Assembly (NCBI RefSeq): GCF_007197735.1
Contig: NZ_CP041637.1
Coordinates: forward strand, 558,001-622,000
DNA from: Formosa sediminum
GTDB lineage: Bacteria > Bacteroidota > Bacteroidia > Flavobacteriales > Flavobacteriaceae
DNA length: 64,000 bases
Direction: 5' to 3'
Shown here piece by piece: positions 52,090-61,291 of the stretch; within the stretch, counting starts at the first letter, position 1; each line of letters begins with the position of its first letter. The notes under the pieces are model-generated. The model had not been told where the DNA came from and searched no databases. It saw only the letters and a list, made by a program, of their open reading frames with translations. Both the position numbers and the translations under genes were made by a program.

Positions 52090-53961
52090 ATGAGTATCAA
52101 ACATTTATATGTAATAACCGTGGTGTCTTTATTGAGCTTATCTACTCAAGCACAGGTTAAAAATAAAGATAGTACTCAAATTTATGAGAAAATTCAGACC
52201 TATTCTAAAGAAAGAAAGTTTACTAAAGCCATACACAAACTAATTTTTAAAGATCCAAATAAGAAAAAAACTAAAAAAAACACCACTCTTTCGTCTACTA
52301 AATTTCAATCCTTACAAGGAAAGCCTATTAGACATATCACTATAGAGACTTTAGACCCCTTTGGATATTCTGTAAGAGATACTACTGAGCAAGCTGAAAA
52401 ATGGATTGAAAAATTTGGTAATAAAGTGCATATTAAATCTAAAATTTTTGCCATAAAAAACATTCTTTTATTTAAAGAAAAAACACCTTTAGACACACTG
52501 TTGTTAAATGAATCTGAACGTTTAATACGTGCTCAAAGTTTTATTAGAAGTGTTACTATTAATGCAGAAAACATAGACCCGAAATCCGACTCTATCGATA
52601 TTAAAATTAGGGTTTTAGATTCTTGGAGTTTAATTGTAAACGGTTCTGTTTCTACATCTAAATCAAAAATCAATGTTAAGGAAAGAAATTTTCTTGGGTT
52701 TGGACATCAATTTAATAATACTATAGAAAAAAGACACGACGATAGTAAAATTGGTTATAAACTAAACTATATTATTCCTAATATTAAAAATACATTTATT
52801 AAAACAGAAATTGATTACGATATAGACCTTGAGGGATTTTATGAAAAAAGTATTAATGTTGAAAAGAACTTTTATTCTCAACTTACCAAATGGGCTGGCG
52901 GTATTTATTTAGATGAACAATTTAGAAAAGATTCGCTTCCAGATTCTCAAAATAATTTGGGCTACGAAAACTTTAAATACAGAACAAACGACATTTGGGG
53001 TGGATATGCATTTAAACTATTTAAAGGAAATAGCATAACAGAACGAACAACAAATTTAATTACCTCTCTAAGGTATATAAATGTGCATTATAAAGAAGCT
53101 CCTACAGCTGCTTACGATGAGATACATTATTTTTCTGACGAAAATTTTTTATTAGGAAGTGTATCCATAACATCTAGACAATTTATTAAAGATCAATATA
53201 TATTTAGAGATGGGATTATAGAAGATGTTCCTATTGGTTTAGTAGGCTCAATAACTCCAGGTTACCAACACAAAAATAAAACCAATAGGTATTACTTAGG
53301 CTCTAATATTACCATCGCAGAATATTTTAAATGGGGCTATTTAAGTGGTTCTGTAGGAGCCGAAACATTCTTTAACCACTCTAAATCAGAACAGTCAACT
53401 ATTAATATTGCTGCAACGTATTTTACCAATTTAATTCCGTTGGGGTCTAAATGGAAAATGAGACAATTTATAAAACCACAACTAATATTAGGATTTAACA
53501 GACTAAATAGTATCGCAGACCGGGTGTCTTTAAATGAAAATGACCGCCCTTTTGGTTACGATAGAAATTATTATTTACGAAATAATTATAATGCAGGAAT
53601 TCCTGGTTTTGATGCCGATCTCTACGGAACGAAAAAAATGATATTAGCGACACAAACACAATTTTATTCGCCGTGGAATCTTTGGGGTTTTAGATTAAAT
53701 CCCTTTGTTAATTTTACTGCAGGCACGCTTAGTGATACACAAAACTCTTTTTCTGATAGTAAATTGTATTCGTCTTTTGGAGTAGGTTTTATAATTAGAA
53801 ATGATTATTTAGTATTTAGTTCCTTTCAAATTTCGTTATCATATTATCCTAAAATCCCTGGACAAGGCACTAATATCTTTAAAACAAATTCTTTTGAAAC
53901 AGACGATTTTGGGTTTCAAAATATTAATATCGGTAAGCCTAGCACACTGTTATATCCATAG
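52090..53961 (+). CDS. Omp85-like outer-membrane protein with POTRA region
   Basis: A 623-aa protein with signal peptide (cleaved near TQAQ), a basic segment (about 30-70), and a POTRA-like region from residue 76: GKPIRHITIETLDPFGYSV, LNESERLIRAQSFIRSVTI, DSIDIKIRVLDSWSLIVNGS. The remaining 400 residues form a barrel with RNFLGFGHQF and YLGSNITIAEYFKWGYLSG strands. It resembles a short BamA/TamA relative but is not the main BamA (14.6-17.1 kb). Such proteins might insert or secrete a specific partner; the neighbours give no clue. It stands alone, convergent on a lipoprotein gene. Confidence 0.75.
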   Translation: MSIKHLYVITVVSLLSLSTQAQVKNKDSTQIYEKIQTYSKERKFTKAIHKLIFKDPNKKKTKKNTTLSSTKFQSLQGKPIRHITIETLDPFGYSVRDTTEQAEKWIEKFGNKVHIKSKIFAIKNILLFKEKTPLDTLLLNESERLIRAQSFIRSVTINAENIDPKSDSIDIKIRVLDSWSLIVNGSVSTSKSKINVKERNFLGFGHQFNNTIEKRHDDSKIGYKLNYIIPNIKNTFIKTEIDYDIDLEGFYEKSINVEKNFYSQLTKWAGGIYLDEQFRKDSLPDSQNNLGYENFKYRTNDIWGGYAFKLFKGNSITERTTNLITSLRYINVHYKEAPTAAYDEIHYFSDENFLLGSVSITSRQFIKDQYIFRDGIIEDVPIGLVGSITPGYQHKNKTNRYYLGSNITIAEYFKWGYLSGSVGAETFFNHSKSEQSTINIAATYFTNLIPLGSKWKMRQFIKPQLILGFNRLNSIADRVSLNENDRPFGYDRNYYLRNNYNAGIPGFDADLYGTKKMILATQTQFYSPWNLWGFRLNPFVNFTAGTLSDTQNSFSDSKLYSSFGVGFIIRNDYLVFSSFQISLSYYPKIPGQGTNIFKTNSFETDDFGFQNINIGKPSTLLYP

Positions 53962-54004
53962 AGCATTTAATATATTATTTAAATGGCTATTTATAAAACA
54001 TAAA

Positions 54005-54043
54005 AAATGCCTGAATACGTATACTATAAGTATTCAGGCATTT
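54005..54043. terminator. Bidirectional terminator between convergent genes
   Basis: AAATGCCTGAATAC and GTATTCAGGCATTT form a perfect 14-base stem with an 11-base loop. The T-tract is strong on the minus side (six T) and weaker on the plus side. Confidence 0.8.
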
Positions 54044-54066
54044 GAATTAAAAATAAATTCTTAAAA

Positions 54067-54978
54067 TTATTTATTTAGTATTTCTGCGCCTTCTGGTGCT
54101 GTAAAAAAATCAGCCTCTACAGTAGGTGAAAAACTAATATCCGTAACTGTAATATTAGTAATGTATTCTCCTAAACCATCTTTTGCTTCTGGCTTAGACC
54201 AATAGGTTTTAAATCCTTTAGCCAAAACAATTCCATCTACAGTAGTAGTATCTTGTGTCACTGTAATTTTTTCTGGAGCATGCCCGCCATTAGGGAAATA
54301 CTCTGGATAAGATACGATGTATTTAAATGCATCGACCAAATTAGTTTTTGCATTAATGTAAAGTATATAATAATCGTCTGGAGCAGACCCAACACCTGCA
54401 TCATAAGTTGCTTTAACTACCTTTTGTAACGCTCCTTTAAACTCCACTTCTGGTAATAACTCTAAGTTTACACCTTCTCCATCTAGTACAAAAGGTTGTC
54501 CAGAAAAATATAATGGTGTTAATGCCCAGAACTGCGTGTCGTAAGTAAAGGAAGTACTATCTTTAGCTACAACCCAAGCTTCTTTTCCATCCCACCCATA
54601 AATATTTTCAGGATCTGTAATACTATTGTGTCTAGCTTTATTACTCCAAGTATCTATAGTTTGATAGGAGTCTCTTATCCCTTTTCCTGTTAAAGGTTGA
54701 TAGTTAAATCGCATAGAAAAATAACCATTAGATAGCCATTTATCTAAACCTCCATGAGCTTCCATAGCGCTCCATAATACTTTTCCAGCATCTGTGGCAT
54801 TTAATTTTTTATGAGCGGCTTCAACTCGTTTTGTAATCCAAGAATCTGGAATATCATATTCTGAAGTAACAGTTTCTGTTTCATTTTTTTCTGTTGAAAC
54901 TTCTTTTTTAGGTGCTTCTTTACATGCAGCAAAACTTAGTAGTAAAAATAATCCAAGGAGTTTAAATGGTGTTTTCAT
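54067..54978 (-). CDS. DUF6503-like lipoprotein
   Basis: A 303-aa protein with a lipoprotein signal: hydrophobic residues 7-17 and a lipobox SFAAC with C19, followed by a Lys/Glu-rich tether. The mature part (HGGLDKWLSNGYFSMRFNYQ, YSWDGKEAW-like patterns such as IYGWDGKEAWVV) suggests a large antiparallel sheet comparable to LolA/LolB-like folds, and matches what is called DUF6503 in flavobacteria. Function unknown. It has its own possible promoter and ends at the bidirectional terminator. Confidence 0.7.
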   Translation of the reverse strand: MKTPFKLLGLFLLLSFAACKEAPKKEVSTEKNETETVTSEYDIPDSWITKRVEAAHKKLNATDAGKVLWSAMEAHGGLDKWLSNGYFSMRFNYQPLTGKGIRDSYQTIDTWSNKARHNSITDPENIYGWDGKEAWVVAKDSTSFTYDTQFWALTPLYFSGQPFVLDGEGVNLELLPEVEFKGALQKVVKATYDAGVGSAPDDYYILYINAKTNLVDAFKYIVSYPEYFPNGGHAPEKITVTQDTTTVDGIVLAKGFKTYWSKPEAKDGLGEYITNITVTDISFSPTVEADFFTAPEGAEILNK

Positions 54979-55026
54979 TGATGTCTTTGTTTAATGTATT
55001 ATAGTCGGTCTAAATTTTTAAACTTT

Positions 55027-55034
55027 CAAAAATA
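55027..55034 (-). promoter_or_regulatory. -7 box (TATTTTTG) of the lipoprotein gene
   Basis: TAnnTTTG match on the minus strand, 49 bases before the ATG at 54978. The nearest TTG upstream is 29 bases away, beyond normal spacing. Confidence 0.35.
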
Positions 55035-55099
55035 ACCATTTTTTTAAAAAATAATTTAAAGTCCAATGATGTACTGACGCATGGAGATTATGATTCAAT

Positions 55100-56020
55100 T
55101 TACTTTAAAAAATTAATATTACGTTTTAAGCCTGTAAGTTTTGTACGTTTAACCGCAGATTTTTGAAAAACCTTTTTAAAAGTTTCTTCTGTAATCTCTT
55201 CCCAATCTTTTTTAGTCATTTGTAATACATCTGGATGCGGATTGAAATGTGGTTCGTTATGAGGTTTAGAAAATCGATTCCATGGGCAAACATCCTGGCA
55301 GATATCGCAACCAAACATCCAATCTTCAAACTTACCTTTTTCACTTTCTGGAAGTTGATCTTTTAATTCTATGGTAAAATACGAAATACATTTACTACCA
55401 TCTACAACATAAGGTTCTGTAATAGCATCTGTTGGACACGCATCAATACATTTTGTACATGTACCGCAATGGTCTGTTGTAATACCATCGTATTCTAACT
55501 CTAAATCAATAATAAGTTCAGCTATAAAATAAAACGATCCTACTTGTTGTGTAAGTAAATTACTGTGTTTACCAATCCAGCCTAAACCCGATTTTGCAGC
55601 CCAGGCTTTATCTAAAACTGGAGCAGAATCTACAAAAGCACGGCCATGAACATCTCCAATTTCTGTTTGTATAGTGTAAAGTAACTCCTTTAACTTCTCT
55701 TTAATAACAAAATGATAATCTGTACCATAAGCATATTTAGAGAGTTTATAGCTGTCTATATTTTGAAATTGATGCGGGTAGTAATTGAGCAATAATGAAA
55801 CTACAGATTTAGATCCTTCTACGAGTTTAGTGGGGTCTAAACGTTTATCAAAATGGTTTTCCATGTACTGCATTTGTCCATGATAATTTTGATTTAAAAA
55901 ACGCTCTAAACGTGGTGCTTCTGTTTCTAAAAATTCAGCTTTACTAATGCCACAAGACAAAAAACCGAGGCGTTTGGCTTCGGTTTTAATAATTTGGGTA
56001 TGTCTAGTTTGGGTACGCAT
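55100..56020 (-). CDS. queG: Epoxyqueuosine reductase
   Basis: A 306-aa cobalamin and iron-sulfur enzyme that reduces epoxyqueuosine to queuosine in tRNA. Cluster cysteines: C185, C188, C191, C195 in [12 protein letters not shown] and C238, C241, C245 in [10 protein letters not shown], plus C211. The catalytic Asp is D131 in [20 protein letters not shown] (shortened). Length is a little short of the E. coli protein (379 aa) because the C-terminal HEAT-like part is absent, which is common in Bacteroidota. It pairs functionally with the queuosine-precursor transporter at 1.4 kb. Confidence 0.95.
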   Translation of the reverse strand: MRTQTRHTQIIKTEAKRLGFLSCGISKAEFLETEAPRLERFLNQNYHGQMQYMENHFDKRLDPTKLVEGSKSVVSLLLNYYPHQFQNIDSYKLSKYAYGTDYHFVIKEKLKELLYTIQTEIGDVHGRAFVDSAPVLDKAWAAKSGLGWIGKHSNLLTQQVGSFYFIAELIIDLELEYDGITTDHCGTCTKCIDACPTDAITEPYVVDGSKCISYFTIELKDQLPESEKGKFEDWMFGCDICQDVCPWNRFSKPHNEPHFNPHPDVLQMTKKDWEEITEETFKKVFQKSAVKRTKLTGLKRNINFLK

Positions 56021-56264
56021 TAGGTATATTAAAATCTATTTTTTTCTAGTATTTCCATTTTATATTCACTAAAACCATAGAAATTTTAAGCTTTTTCCTT
56101 AAAATGAAGTATGCGCGTTTTAAAATTTAAAGCCTCTATCTACTTTCTAAACCATTTACAAAATATATTCTTAAATGATCTTTATGTTTTTTTAACCATC
56201 GTTCTGGTAACAAACGTTTTACATTTCGTTTTATTACAGTATACATATCTTTTTATAGCGGAAA

Positions 56265-57287
56265 TTAAAAAAGTCCGCCTTGCACAGGTCCTTTAGTGCG
56301 TCCTAAATGCGTATATGCAGCTTCAGTAACTTCACGACCTCGAGGTGTTCGCATAATAAAACCTTGTTGAATTAAAAAGGGCTCGTACACCTCTTCAATA
56401 GTTTCTGCGCTTTCACTTACGGCTGTTGCCAAAGTTGTAATCCCAACAGGGCCGCCTTTAAATTTATCTATAATAGTTGTTAAAATTTTATTATCCATTT
56501 CGTCTAAACCATGGGCATCTACATTTAGAGCTTTCAGCCCAAATTTAGCTATTGCTAAATCTATAGTTCCATTTCCTTTTATTTCAGCAAAATCTCGCAC
56601 ACGGCGTAATAATGCATTGGCTATACGCGGTGTACCACGACTTCTTCCGGCTATTTCAATCGCTGCATCTAAATCCATTGGGACATCTAAAATTTCTGAA
56701 CTACGCTGAATTATAGTAGACAGTAATTCTGTAGAATAATATTGAAGACGACTACTAATACCAAAACGAGCGCGCATAGGTGCGGTTAATAAGCCCGAAC
56801 GTGTAGTTGCCCCAATTAACGTAAAGGGATTTAAATGAATTTGAACCGTTCTTGCATTTGGTCCAGATTCAATCATAATATCTATTTTATAGTCTTCCAT
56901 TGCAGAATATAAATACTCTTCTACAATTGGACTTAAACGGTGTATTTCATCTATAAATAAAACATCACGTTCTTCTAAATTAGTAAGTAAGCCCGCTAAA
57001 TCTCCAGGTTTATCTAATACAGGACCAGAAGTTACTTTTATACCTACGCCCAACTCATTGGCTAAAATGTGTGCAAGTGTAGTTTTACCTAATCCTGGAG
57101 GACCATGAAATAATGTATGGTCTAAAGCATCACCACGTCTATTTGCAGCTTCAACGAAAATACTAAGATTTTCTAACACCTGATCTTGACCAGCAAAATC
57201 ATTAAAAGATAGAGGTCTTAATGCTTTTTCAACATCAAACTCTTCTGGTGTAAAATGATTTTTCTCTGGATTTAAGTTCTCGTTCAT
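56265..57287 (-). CDS. ruvB: Holliday junction helicase motor RuvB
   Basis: A 340-aa AAA+ ATPase. Walker [10 protein letters not shown] is at 62-70, Walker B FIDEIHRL at 111-118, sensor/arginine-finger region [18 protein letters not shown], and a C-terminal winged helix ending [16 protein letters not shown]. It drives branch migration together with RuvA (48.8-49.4 kb). The frame is open to 57452, but the added residues are hydrophobic and foreign to RuvB, and a -7 box lies at 57329-57336, so the ATG at 57287 is chosen. It is a single-gene unit. Confidence 0.97.
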   Translation of the reverse strand: MNENLNPEKNHFTPEEFDVEKALRPLSFNDFAGQDQVLENLSIFVEAANRRGDALDHTLFHGPPGLGKTTLAHILANELGVGIKVTSGPVLDKPGDLAGLLTNLEERDVLFIDEIHRLSPIVEEYLYSAMEDYKIDIMIESGPNARTVQIHLNPFTLIGATTRSGLLTAPMRARFGISSRLQYYSTELLSTIIQRSSEILDVPMDLDAAIEIAGRSRGTPRIANALLRRVRDFAEIKGNGTIDLAIAKFGLKALNVDAHGLDEMDNKILTTIIDKFKGGPVGITTLATAVSESAETIEEVYEPFLIQQGFIMRTPRGREVTEAAYTHLGRTKGPVQGGLF

Positions 57288-57328
57288 ATATAAATATCGT
57301 TCTAGTCTAAGGCAAGATCTGCGCACAA

Positions 57329-57336
57329 CAAATATA
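57329..57336 (-). promoter_or_regulatory. -7 box (TATATTTG) of ruvB
   Basis: TAnnTTTG match on the minus strand 42 bases before the ATG at 57287. It lies inside the longer open frame and so supports the shorter start. No -33 TTTG at proper distance. Confidence 0.45.
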
Positions 57337-57437
57337 GTAAAAATGGTTACTGAAAGTATGTAAAACAAGTTTATACTATAAAACGTATAATACACATTTA
57401 TTATCGTTTTTATTAAGATTAAATAAAAATAATAAAT

Positions 57438-57445
57438 TACATTTG
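57438..57445 (+). promoter_or_regulatory. -7 box (TACATTTG) of the siderophore receptor gene
   Basis: TAnnTTTG match on the plus strand. Transcription from here would give a leader of about 130 bases to the ATG at 57583, including the hairpin at 57509-57540. No -33 TTTG. Confidence 0.4.
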
Positions 57446-57508
57446 TTGCCAATTATTTTTAAAAACGGATTAAACACACCCTTATATGATAAATTAAAAT
57501 ACAAAAAA

Positions 57509-57540
57509 ACCAGCATGCCGTCGCCAAACTACATACTGGT
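57509..57540 (-). terminator. Orphan hairpin with T-tract in the receptor leader, minus strand
   Basis: On the minus strand ACCAGTATG pairs with CATGCTGGT (one G-U) around a 14-base loop, and is followed by seven T. No minus-strand gene ends here. Read on the plus strand it is a leader hairpin with one C-A mismatch, 42 bases before the receptor ATG. Confidence 0.5.
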
Positions 57541-57582
57541 AAAATGCCTTTTAACTAATAAAAAACACTATTTCCAAATATA

Positions 57583-60234
57583 ATGAATAATATAATAATT
57601 GAAAGAAGTTTTCTAAACTTCGCAAAAACTGTATGTTGTTTTCTCCTTGCCTTAAATTTTCAATATCTAACTGCTCAGCATACAAAACCTATAATTTCAG
57701 GAAAAACACTTAATCAAGAAGGTGCAGCACTTTCTAATGTATCTATTCAAATAATAGGGACTACCTTAGGTACGTCTTCTACCGATAACGGAACATTTAA
57801 TCTTGTTGCTCCTGCTGGTAAAATAACTTTATCTGCGTCTTATATGGGATACCAAACCATTGTAAAGACCATCAAAACTACTACTGCTAATAAAGTTTAT
57901 AATGTAGATTTTAAATTCACTAAAGAATCTGAAAATTTAGATGAAATTTTAATTGAAGCGCATCTGGATAAAGAAAAAATACCAACAGTATCTCGGTCTG
58001 CTACAAAATCTGCCATAACTATTATGAATACACCTGCTCCGGTTGTTGTTGTGGCTGGTTATTTACTAGATCAACAGGCAAATAGTACCATACAAGAGAG
58101 TATAAGAAACATTAGTGGTGTAACTCAAGCTGGTAATAATTATAATATTGGTGACAATTTACTAATTAGAGGTTTAGAATCTAGTTATGCATACGATGGC
58201 ATGTATGGTGGTGGTAGTTTAGGCAACACCTTTAATCCAGTGCGTTCACAAACTAATATAGATAAAATAGAAGTTTTAAAAGGGCCATCTACCGGATTAT
58301 ACGGTATGGGAGCTGCTGGTGGAATTATAAATTTAATTGAAAAAAAACCACTTGACTATGAACAATATATAATTGAAACACGTTTAGGCCAATGGGGACA
58401 CTATAAAGCTATGGTAGATTTATCTGGACCACTTACTAGCAAATTAAGTTATCGTGTAGTTAGTGCTAGCGAAAGTGAAGATGGTTATAGAAATATATCG
58501 TCTGAAAGATTTGAAAATTACGGTGCCTTAAAATACAAAACAAACAAGCACGACATTATAATATCTAGTGCGTATATAGAAGACGCCATTCAAATAGATG
58601 CAACGGGTAATCCCGTAAGATTAATTACAACCAGTTTATTAGGAGATCCAGAAAACGGAGGTTACGATTGGGAAAACTTGGTTAATGACACGGCAATGGA
58701 TGACGACGGAAATTATTATGGTGTACAATTAACGGATGATCAAAGAAAAATTCTAGCAAATTCTTTAGAAACTACCGATGGATACGAGCCTTTTGATATT
58801 GGAGATGCAACTTTGGTATCACCATTGGCTACTCCAAATAAAGGCAAAGAGTTTAGAGTAAAATTACGTCATGAATGGCGTCCAACAGAAACATTTTCGG
58901 CCACCAATCAAATATTATATAGAAACTATAACTCGGACTATGTACGTCAGACCGGAGCTTTAAACTATTCATATTATCAAAATAATGGCGTAATACATGA
59001 AGGTACCCGTTCACCTTTAATTATAGACGATGTAATTTATCCATTTGCAGCAAGACGTCAAGAATACAGAATTGTACAAGCTCAAGAAAAAATGTTTCAA
59101 TACTTTGGAGATTTTCAAAGCATTTGGGGTAAAACTAATGTATTTCATGGCGAGCATTTATTAAGTGTAAATTATGAAAATAGAAATATAGATTACAGCC
59201 AATATTCTACTTGGGATGCAGATGATAGTAGAGCAACTACACCAGTTCCTTATATCTTAGACATAAGGAATCCAAATTGGGGCTCTGGTAGCATTTGGGA
59301 TTACGATCCTATTTTAAGGTCTCAATATGAAAAAACAGTTCAAGGTTATGGTATTGGATTTCAAGAAGTATTCTATTATAAAAACATAACAGCACGAGCT
59401 GGAGGATCTTATTTAGGCACAAAACAAGATTATCAAAATTTGTATGATGATGGGCAACTTGTAGACTTTAACGACTCTGGATTTGCTTATAATTTAGGAC
59501 TAAATTATAGAGCTATGGATCAATTATCGCTATATGGTAATTACTCTGTTGGAAGAACAGTGTATAGTGTAACAGAATCTTTAGATGGAGATGACCGTCC
59601 AGATTCTGAATCAAAATCTATAGATTTTGGATTGCGTTTTAAGACTAAAGACAACAATTTATTAGCCTCTCTTGTATTTTTTCAAACAGCTAGAACCAAT
59701 TTACAGTATGCCAATGATGAATATGAAGACGACCCAAATTCTAATAACTATAATGTAAGTGTAGATCGATATTTCTATGATCAAGAAAACAGAACAAAGG
59801 GTATTGAGTTAGATGTAAATTATGCCCTTACCAATTTCTTATCTTTTAATGCAAATGCAACATTTCAAGATCCAAAAACCTTAGAGGGTGAAGAAGTCAC
59901 AGAAGAACAAACTAAAGGGGTTCCTAAAACTTATGCTCGGTTTTGGAGTCAATACAAATACCTAGTAGGTAAATCTGAAAATCCATTAAGTTTTAATTTT
60001 GGTGTAAGCTATGAAAGTGAACGCTCTATTAACGGTTATAGTTTAGTAGATGCGCATGTAGACAGTTATGTGATTTTTGATGGCGCATTAGCCTATGAAA
60101 TTGATAAAAAATGGAATGTAAGATTAAACATTGATAATATTTTTGATACGAGATACTATGTAAAAGCAATGTATGCTGGAGCATTACCAGGAGAAACTAG
60201 AAACTTTCAGCTAAGTGTAAGATATAAATTATAA
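57583..60234 (+). CDS. TonB-dependent siderophore receptor
   Basis: An 883-aa outer-membrane receptor. Signal peptide to about residue 32; a carboxypeptidase-D-regulatory-like domain at 37-114 (ISGKTLNQEGAALSNVSIQI), frequent in Bacteroidota; plug domain near 145-255 (SIRNISGVTQAGNNY, LLIRGLES, DKIEVLKGPSTGLYGMGAAGG trimmed); then a 22-strand barrel ending in LSVRYKL. The plug style (VLKGPSxxLYG) fits siderophore receptors of the FhuA/FpvA type. It needs TonB, two of which are encoded at 39-41 kb. It is alone, with a terminator at 60295-60328; no Fur-box-like site was clear. Confidence 0.9.
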   Translation: MNNIIIERSFLNFAKTVCCFLLALNFQYLTAQHTKPIISGKTLNQEGAALSNVSIQIIGTTLGTSSTDNGTFNLVAPAGKITLSASYMGYQTIVKTIKTTTANKVYNVDFKFTKESENLDEILIEAHLDKEKIPTVSRSATKSAITIMNTPAPVVVVAGYLLDQQANSTIQESIRNISGVTQAGNNYNIGDNLLIRGLESSYAYDGMYGGGSLGNTFNPVRSQTNIDKIEVLKGPSTGLYGMGAAGGIINLIEKKPLDYEQYIIETRLGQWGHYKAMVDLSGPLTSKLSYRVVSASESEDGYRNISSERFENYGALKYKTNKHDIIISSAYIEDAIQIDATGNPVRLITTSLLGDPENGGYDWENLVNDTAMDDDGNYYGVQLTDDQRKILANSLETTDGYEPFDIGDATLVSPLATPNKGKEFRVKLRHEWRPTETFSATNQILYRNYNSDYVRQTGALNYSYYQNNGVIHEGTRSPLIIDDVIYPFAARRQEYRIVQAQEKMFQYFGDFQSIWGKTNVFHGEHLLSVNYENRNIDYSQYSTWDADDSRATTPVPYILDIRNPNWGSGSIWDYDPILRSQYEKTVQGYGIGFQEVFYYKNITARAGGSYLGTKQDYQNLYDDGQLVDFNDSGFAYNLGLNYRAMDQLSLYGNYSVGRTVYSVTESLDGDDRPDSESKSIDFGLRFKTKDNNLLASLVFFQTARTNLQYANDEYEDDPNSNNYNVSVDRYFYDQENRTKGIELDVNYALTNFLSFNANATFQDPKTLEGEEVTEEQTKGVPKTYARFWSQYKYLVGKSENPLSFNFGVSYESERSINGYSLVDAHVDSYVIFDGALAYEIDKKWNVRLNIDNIFDTRYYVKAMYAGALPGETRNFQLSVRYKL

Positions 60235-60294
60235 CAATTAAATTTATTGAGTAATACCAATTCCATTTAAAGCACTCATAAGTCCATATTATAT

Positions 60295-60328
60295 ACGTCT
60301 CAGCTAATATTTTATCTGAGACGTTTTT
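60295..60328 (+). terminator. Terminator after the siderophore receptor
   Basis: ACGTCTCAG and CTGAGACGT form a perfect 9-base stem around a 12-base loop, followed by TTTTT. Confidence 0.85.
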
Positions 60329-60391
60329 GATTTTATTGATAGAATAAAAGCTATTACAAAGCTGAATAGGACTCTAGTTAAAAGTTCATTA

Positions 60392-61204
60392 TTATCTAAA
60401 ACGCCAACCCGAAGTAGATGTATTAGCTTCAAGCCTTGTTTCAAGATTGTCTTCTAACCTCGGAAAGAAATCAATACCTGTTAGGGCTTCGATTTGGTCT
60501 ACTGAAACCACATAACTAGAAAGTGACTTATTTTCATTAGCCCGATTAGGCATTAAAAAAGCAATCATTTTAGAATGTGCATCGGCTTCATTAAAAATAA
60601 TTTTATAAAAATAATTAGGTACAGATACTCGATCTTTACCAATAGTCTTTAAGTTATCTTCTAAAATACCACCAGTAACAACATACACACCATTATAAGA
60701 TGTTGCCCAAGATCTCACAGTTTGCTCGAGTTCATTCCATATACCTGCATTAAAATCGTGATTTTGTGGAGCAATATTGCTTGTTAAAAAAGTTTCGTTA
60801 TAAGATGCAACTGTAGCTCTTCTGTCTGCCGCAGGGCATAAATGTCCTTTATCATAGCCAGAATTTTTATAACTTCTCCAATCTGCAGATTTCGTCTTAA
60901 CAGCTTTATCTGCATAAAAATAGGGCCGTTTTCTATCGGCATACACAATATCAGATTTATTTAACTGATACGCTACCCATTCTGCTTGTTCATGAGCCTC
61001 ATGGTAAGATAGAATATAATTCGTGTGGTGTATAACCTGACCTGTAGTAGATGTTGGTAAGTAATATGCATGATTTGTATTCTGCGCAGAACTATCTCCT
61101 TTATAATCTTCTTCCACAAACGTATCGGCAGTATTTAAATACTGTTCATATGCATATACTGAGATAATAAGGATAACACCAATAATGGATAGAAGTTTCT
61201 TCAT
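60392..61204 (-). CDS. DNA/RNA non-specific endonuclease (NucA/Serratia type)
   Basis: A 270-aa secreted or membrane-anchored nuclease. Residues 3-19 are a signal/anchor. The beta-beta-alpha-metal motif reads DKGHLCPAADRR at 118-129, with the general base H121 (variant DKGH of DRGH), and N152 in NHDFNAGIWNELE binds Mg. Such enzymes cut single- and double-stranded DNA and RNA; outside the cell they supply nucleotides or phosphate, fitting the deoxynucleoside kinase at the left edge. No inhibitor gene is adjacent, consistent with export. Confidence 0.93.
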   Translation of the reverse strand: MKKLLSIIGVILIISVYAYEQYLNTADTFVEEDYKGDSSAQNTNHAYYLPTSTTGQVIHHTNYILSYHEAHEQAEWVAYQLNKSDIVYADRKRPYFYADKAVKTKSADWRSYKNSGYDKGHLCPAADRRATVASYNETFLTSNIAPQNHDFNAGIWNELEQTVRSWATSYNGVYVVTGGILEDNLKTIGKDRVSVPNYFYKIIFNEADAHSKMIAFLMPNRANENKSLSSYVVSVDQIEALTGIDFFPRLEDNLETRLEANTSTSGWRFR

Positions 61205-61232
61205 AAGTCATTTACATGATTAAAATACAAAG

Positions 61233-61269
61233 AAAAAAGCCTTTTCAAACGAAATGAAAAGGCTTTTTT
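61233..61269 (-). terminator. Terminator after cytochrome oxidase subunit I
   Basis: AAAAAAGCCTTTTCA and TGAAAAGGCTTTTTT form a perfect 15-base stem with a 7-base loop. On the minus strand it closes the subunit II-subunit I transcript. Confidence 0.9.
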
Positions 61270-61291
61270 AATATGTTAAGTTAGTTTGATG

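Noticed and set aside
56111-56296. 61-codon open frame on the plus strand between queG and ruvB
   Set aside because: It runs into the 3' end of ruvB on the other strand, has an N-terminal-like composition of random AT-rich DNA, no promoter box and no recognisable motif.
57288-57452. N-terminal extension of ruvB
   Set aside because: Hydrophobic residues unlike any RuvB and a -7 promoter box inside; typical RuvB starts near 57287.
57453-57582. Cobalamin, TPP or other known riboswitch in the receptor leader
   Set aside because: The leader is short and shows none of the conserved boxes I know for these classes; only a single hairpin is visible.
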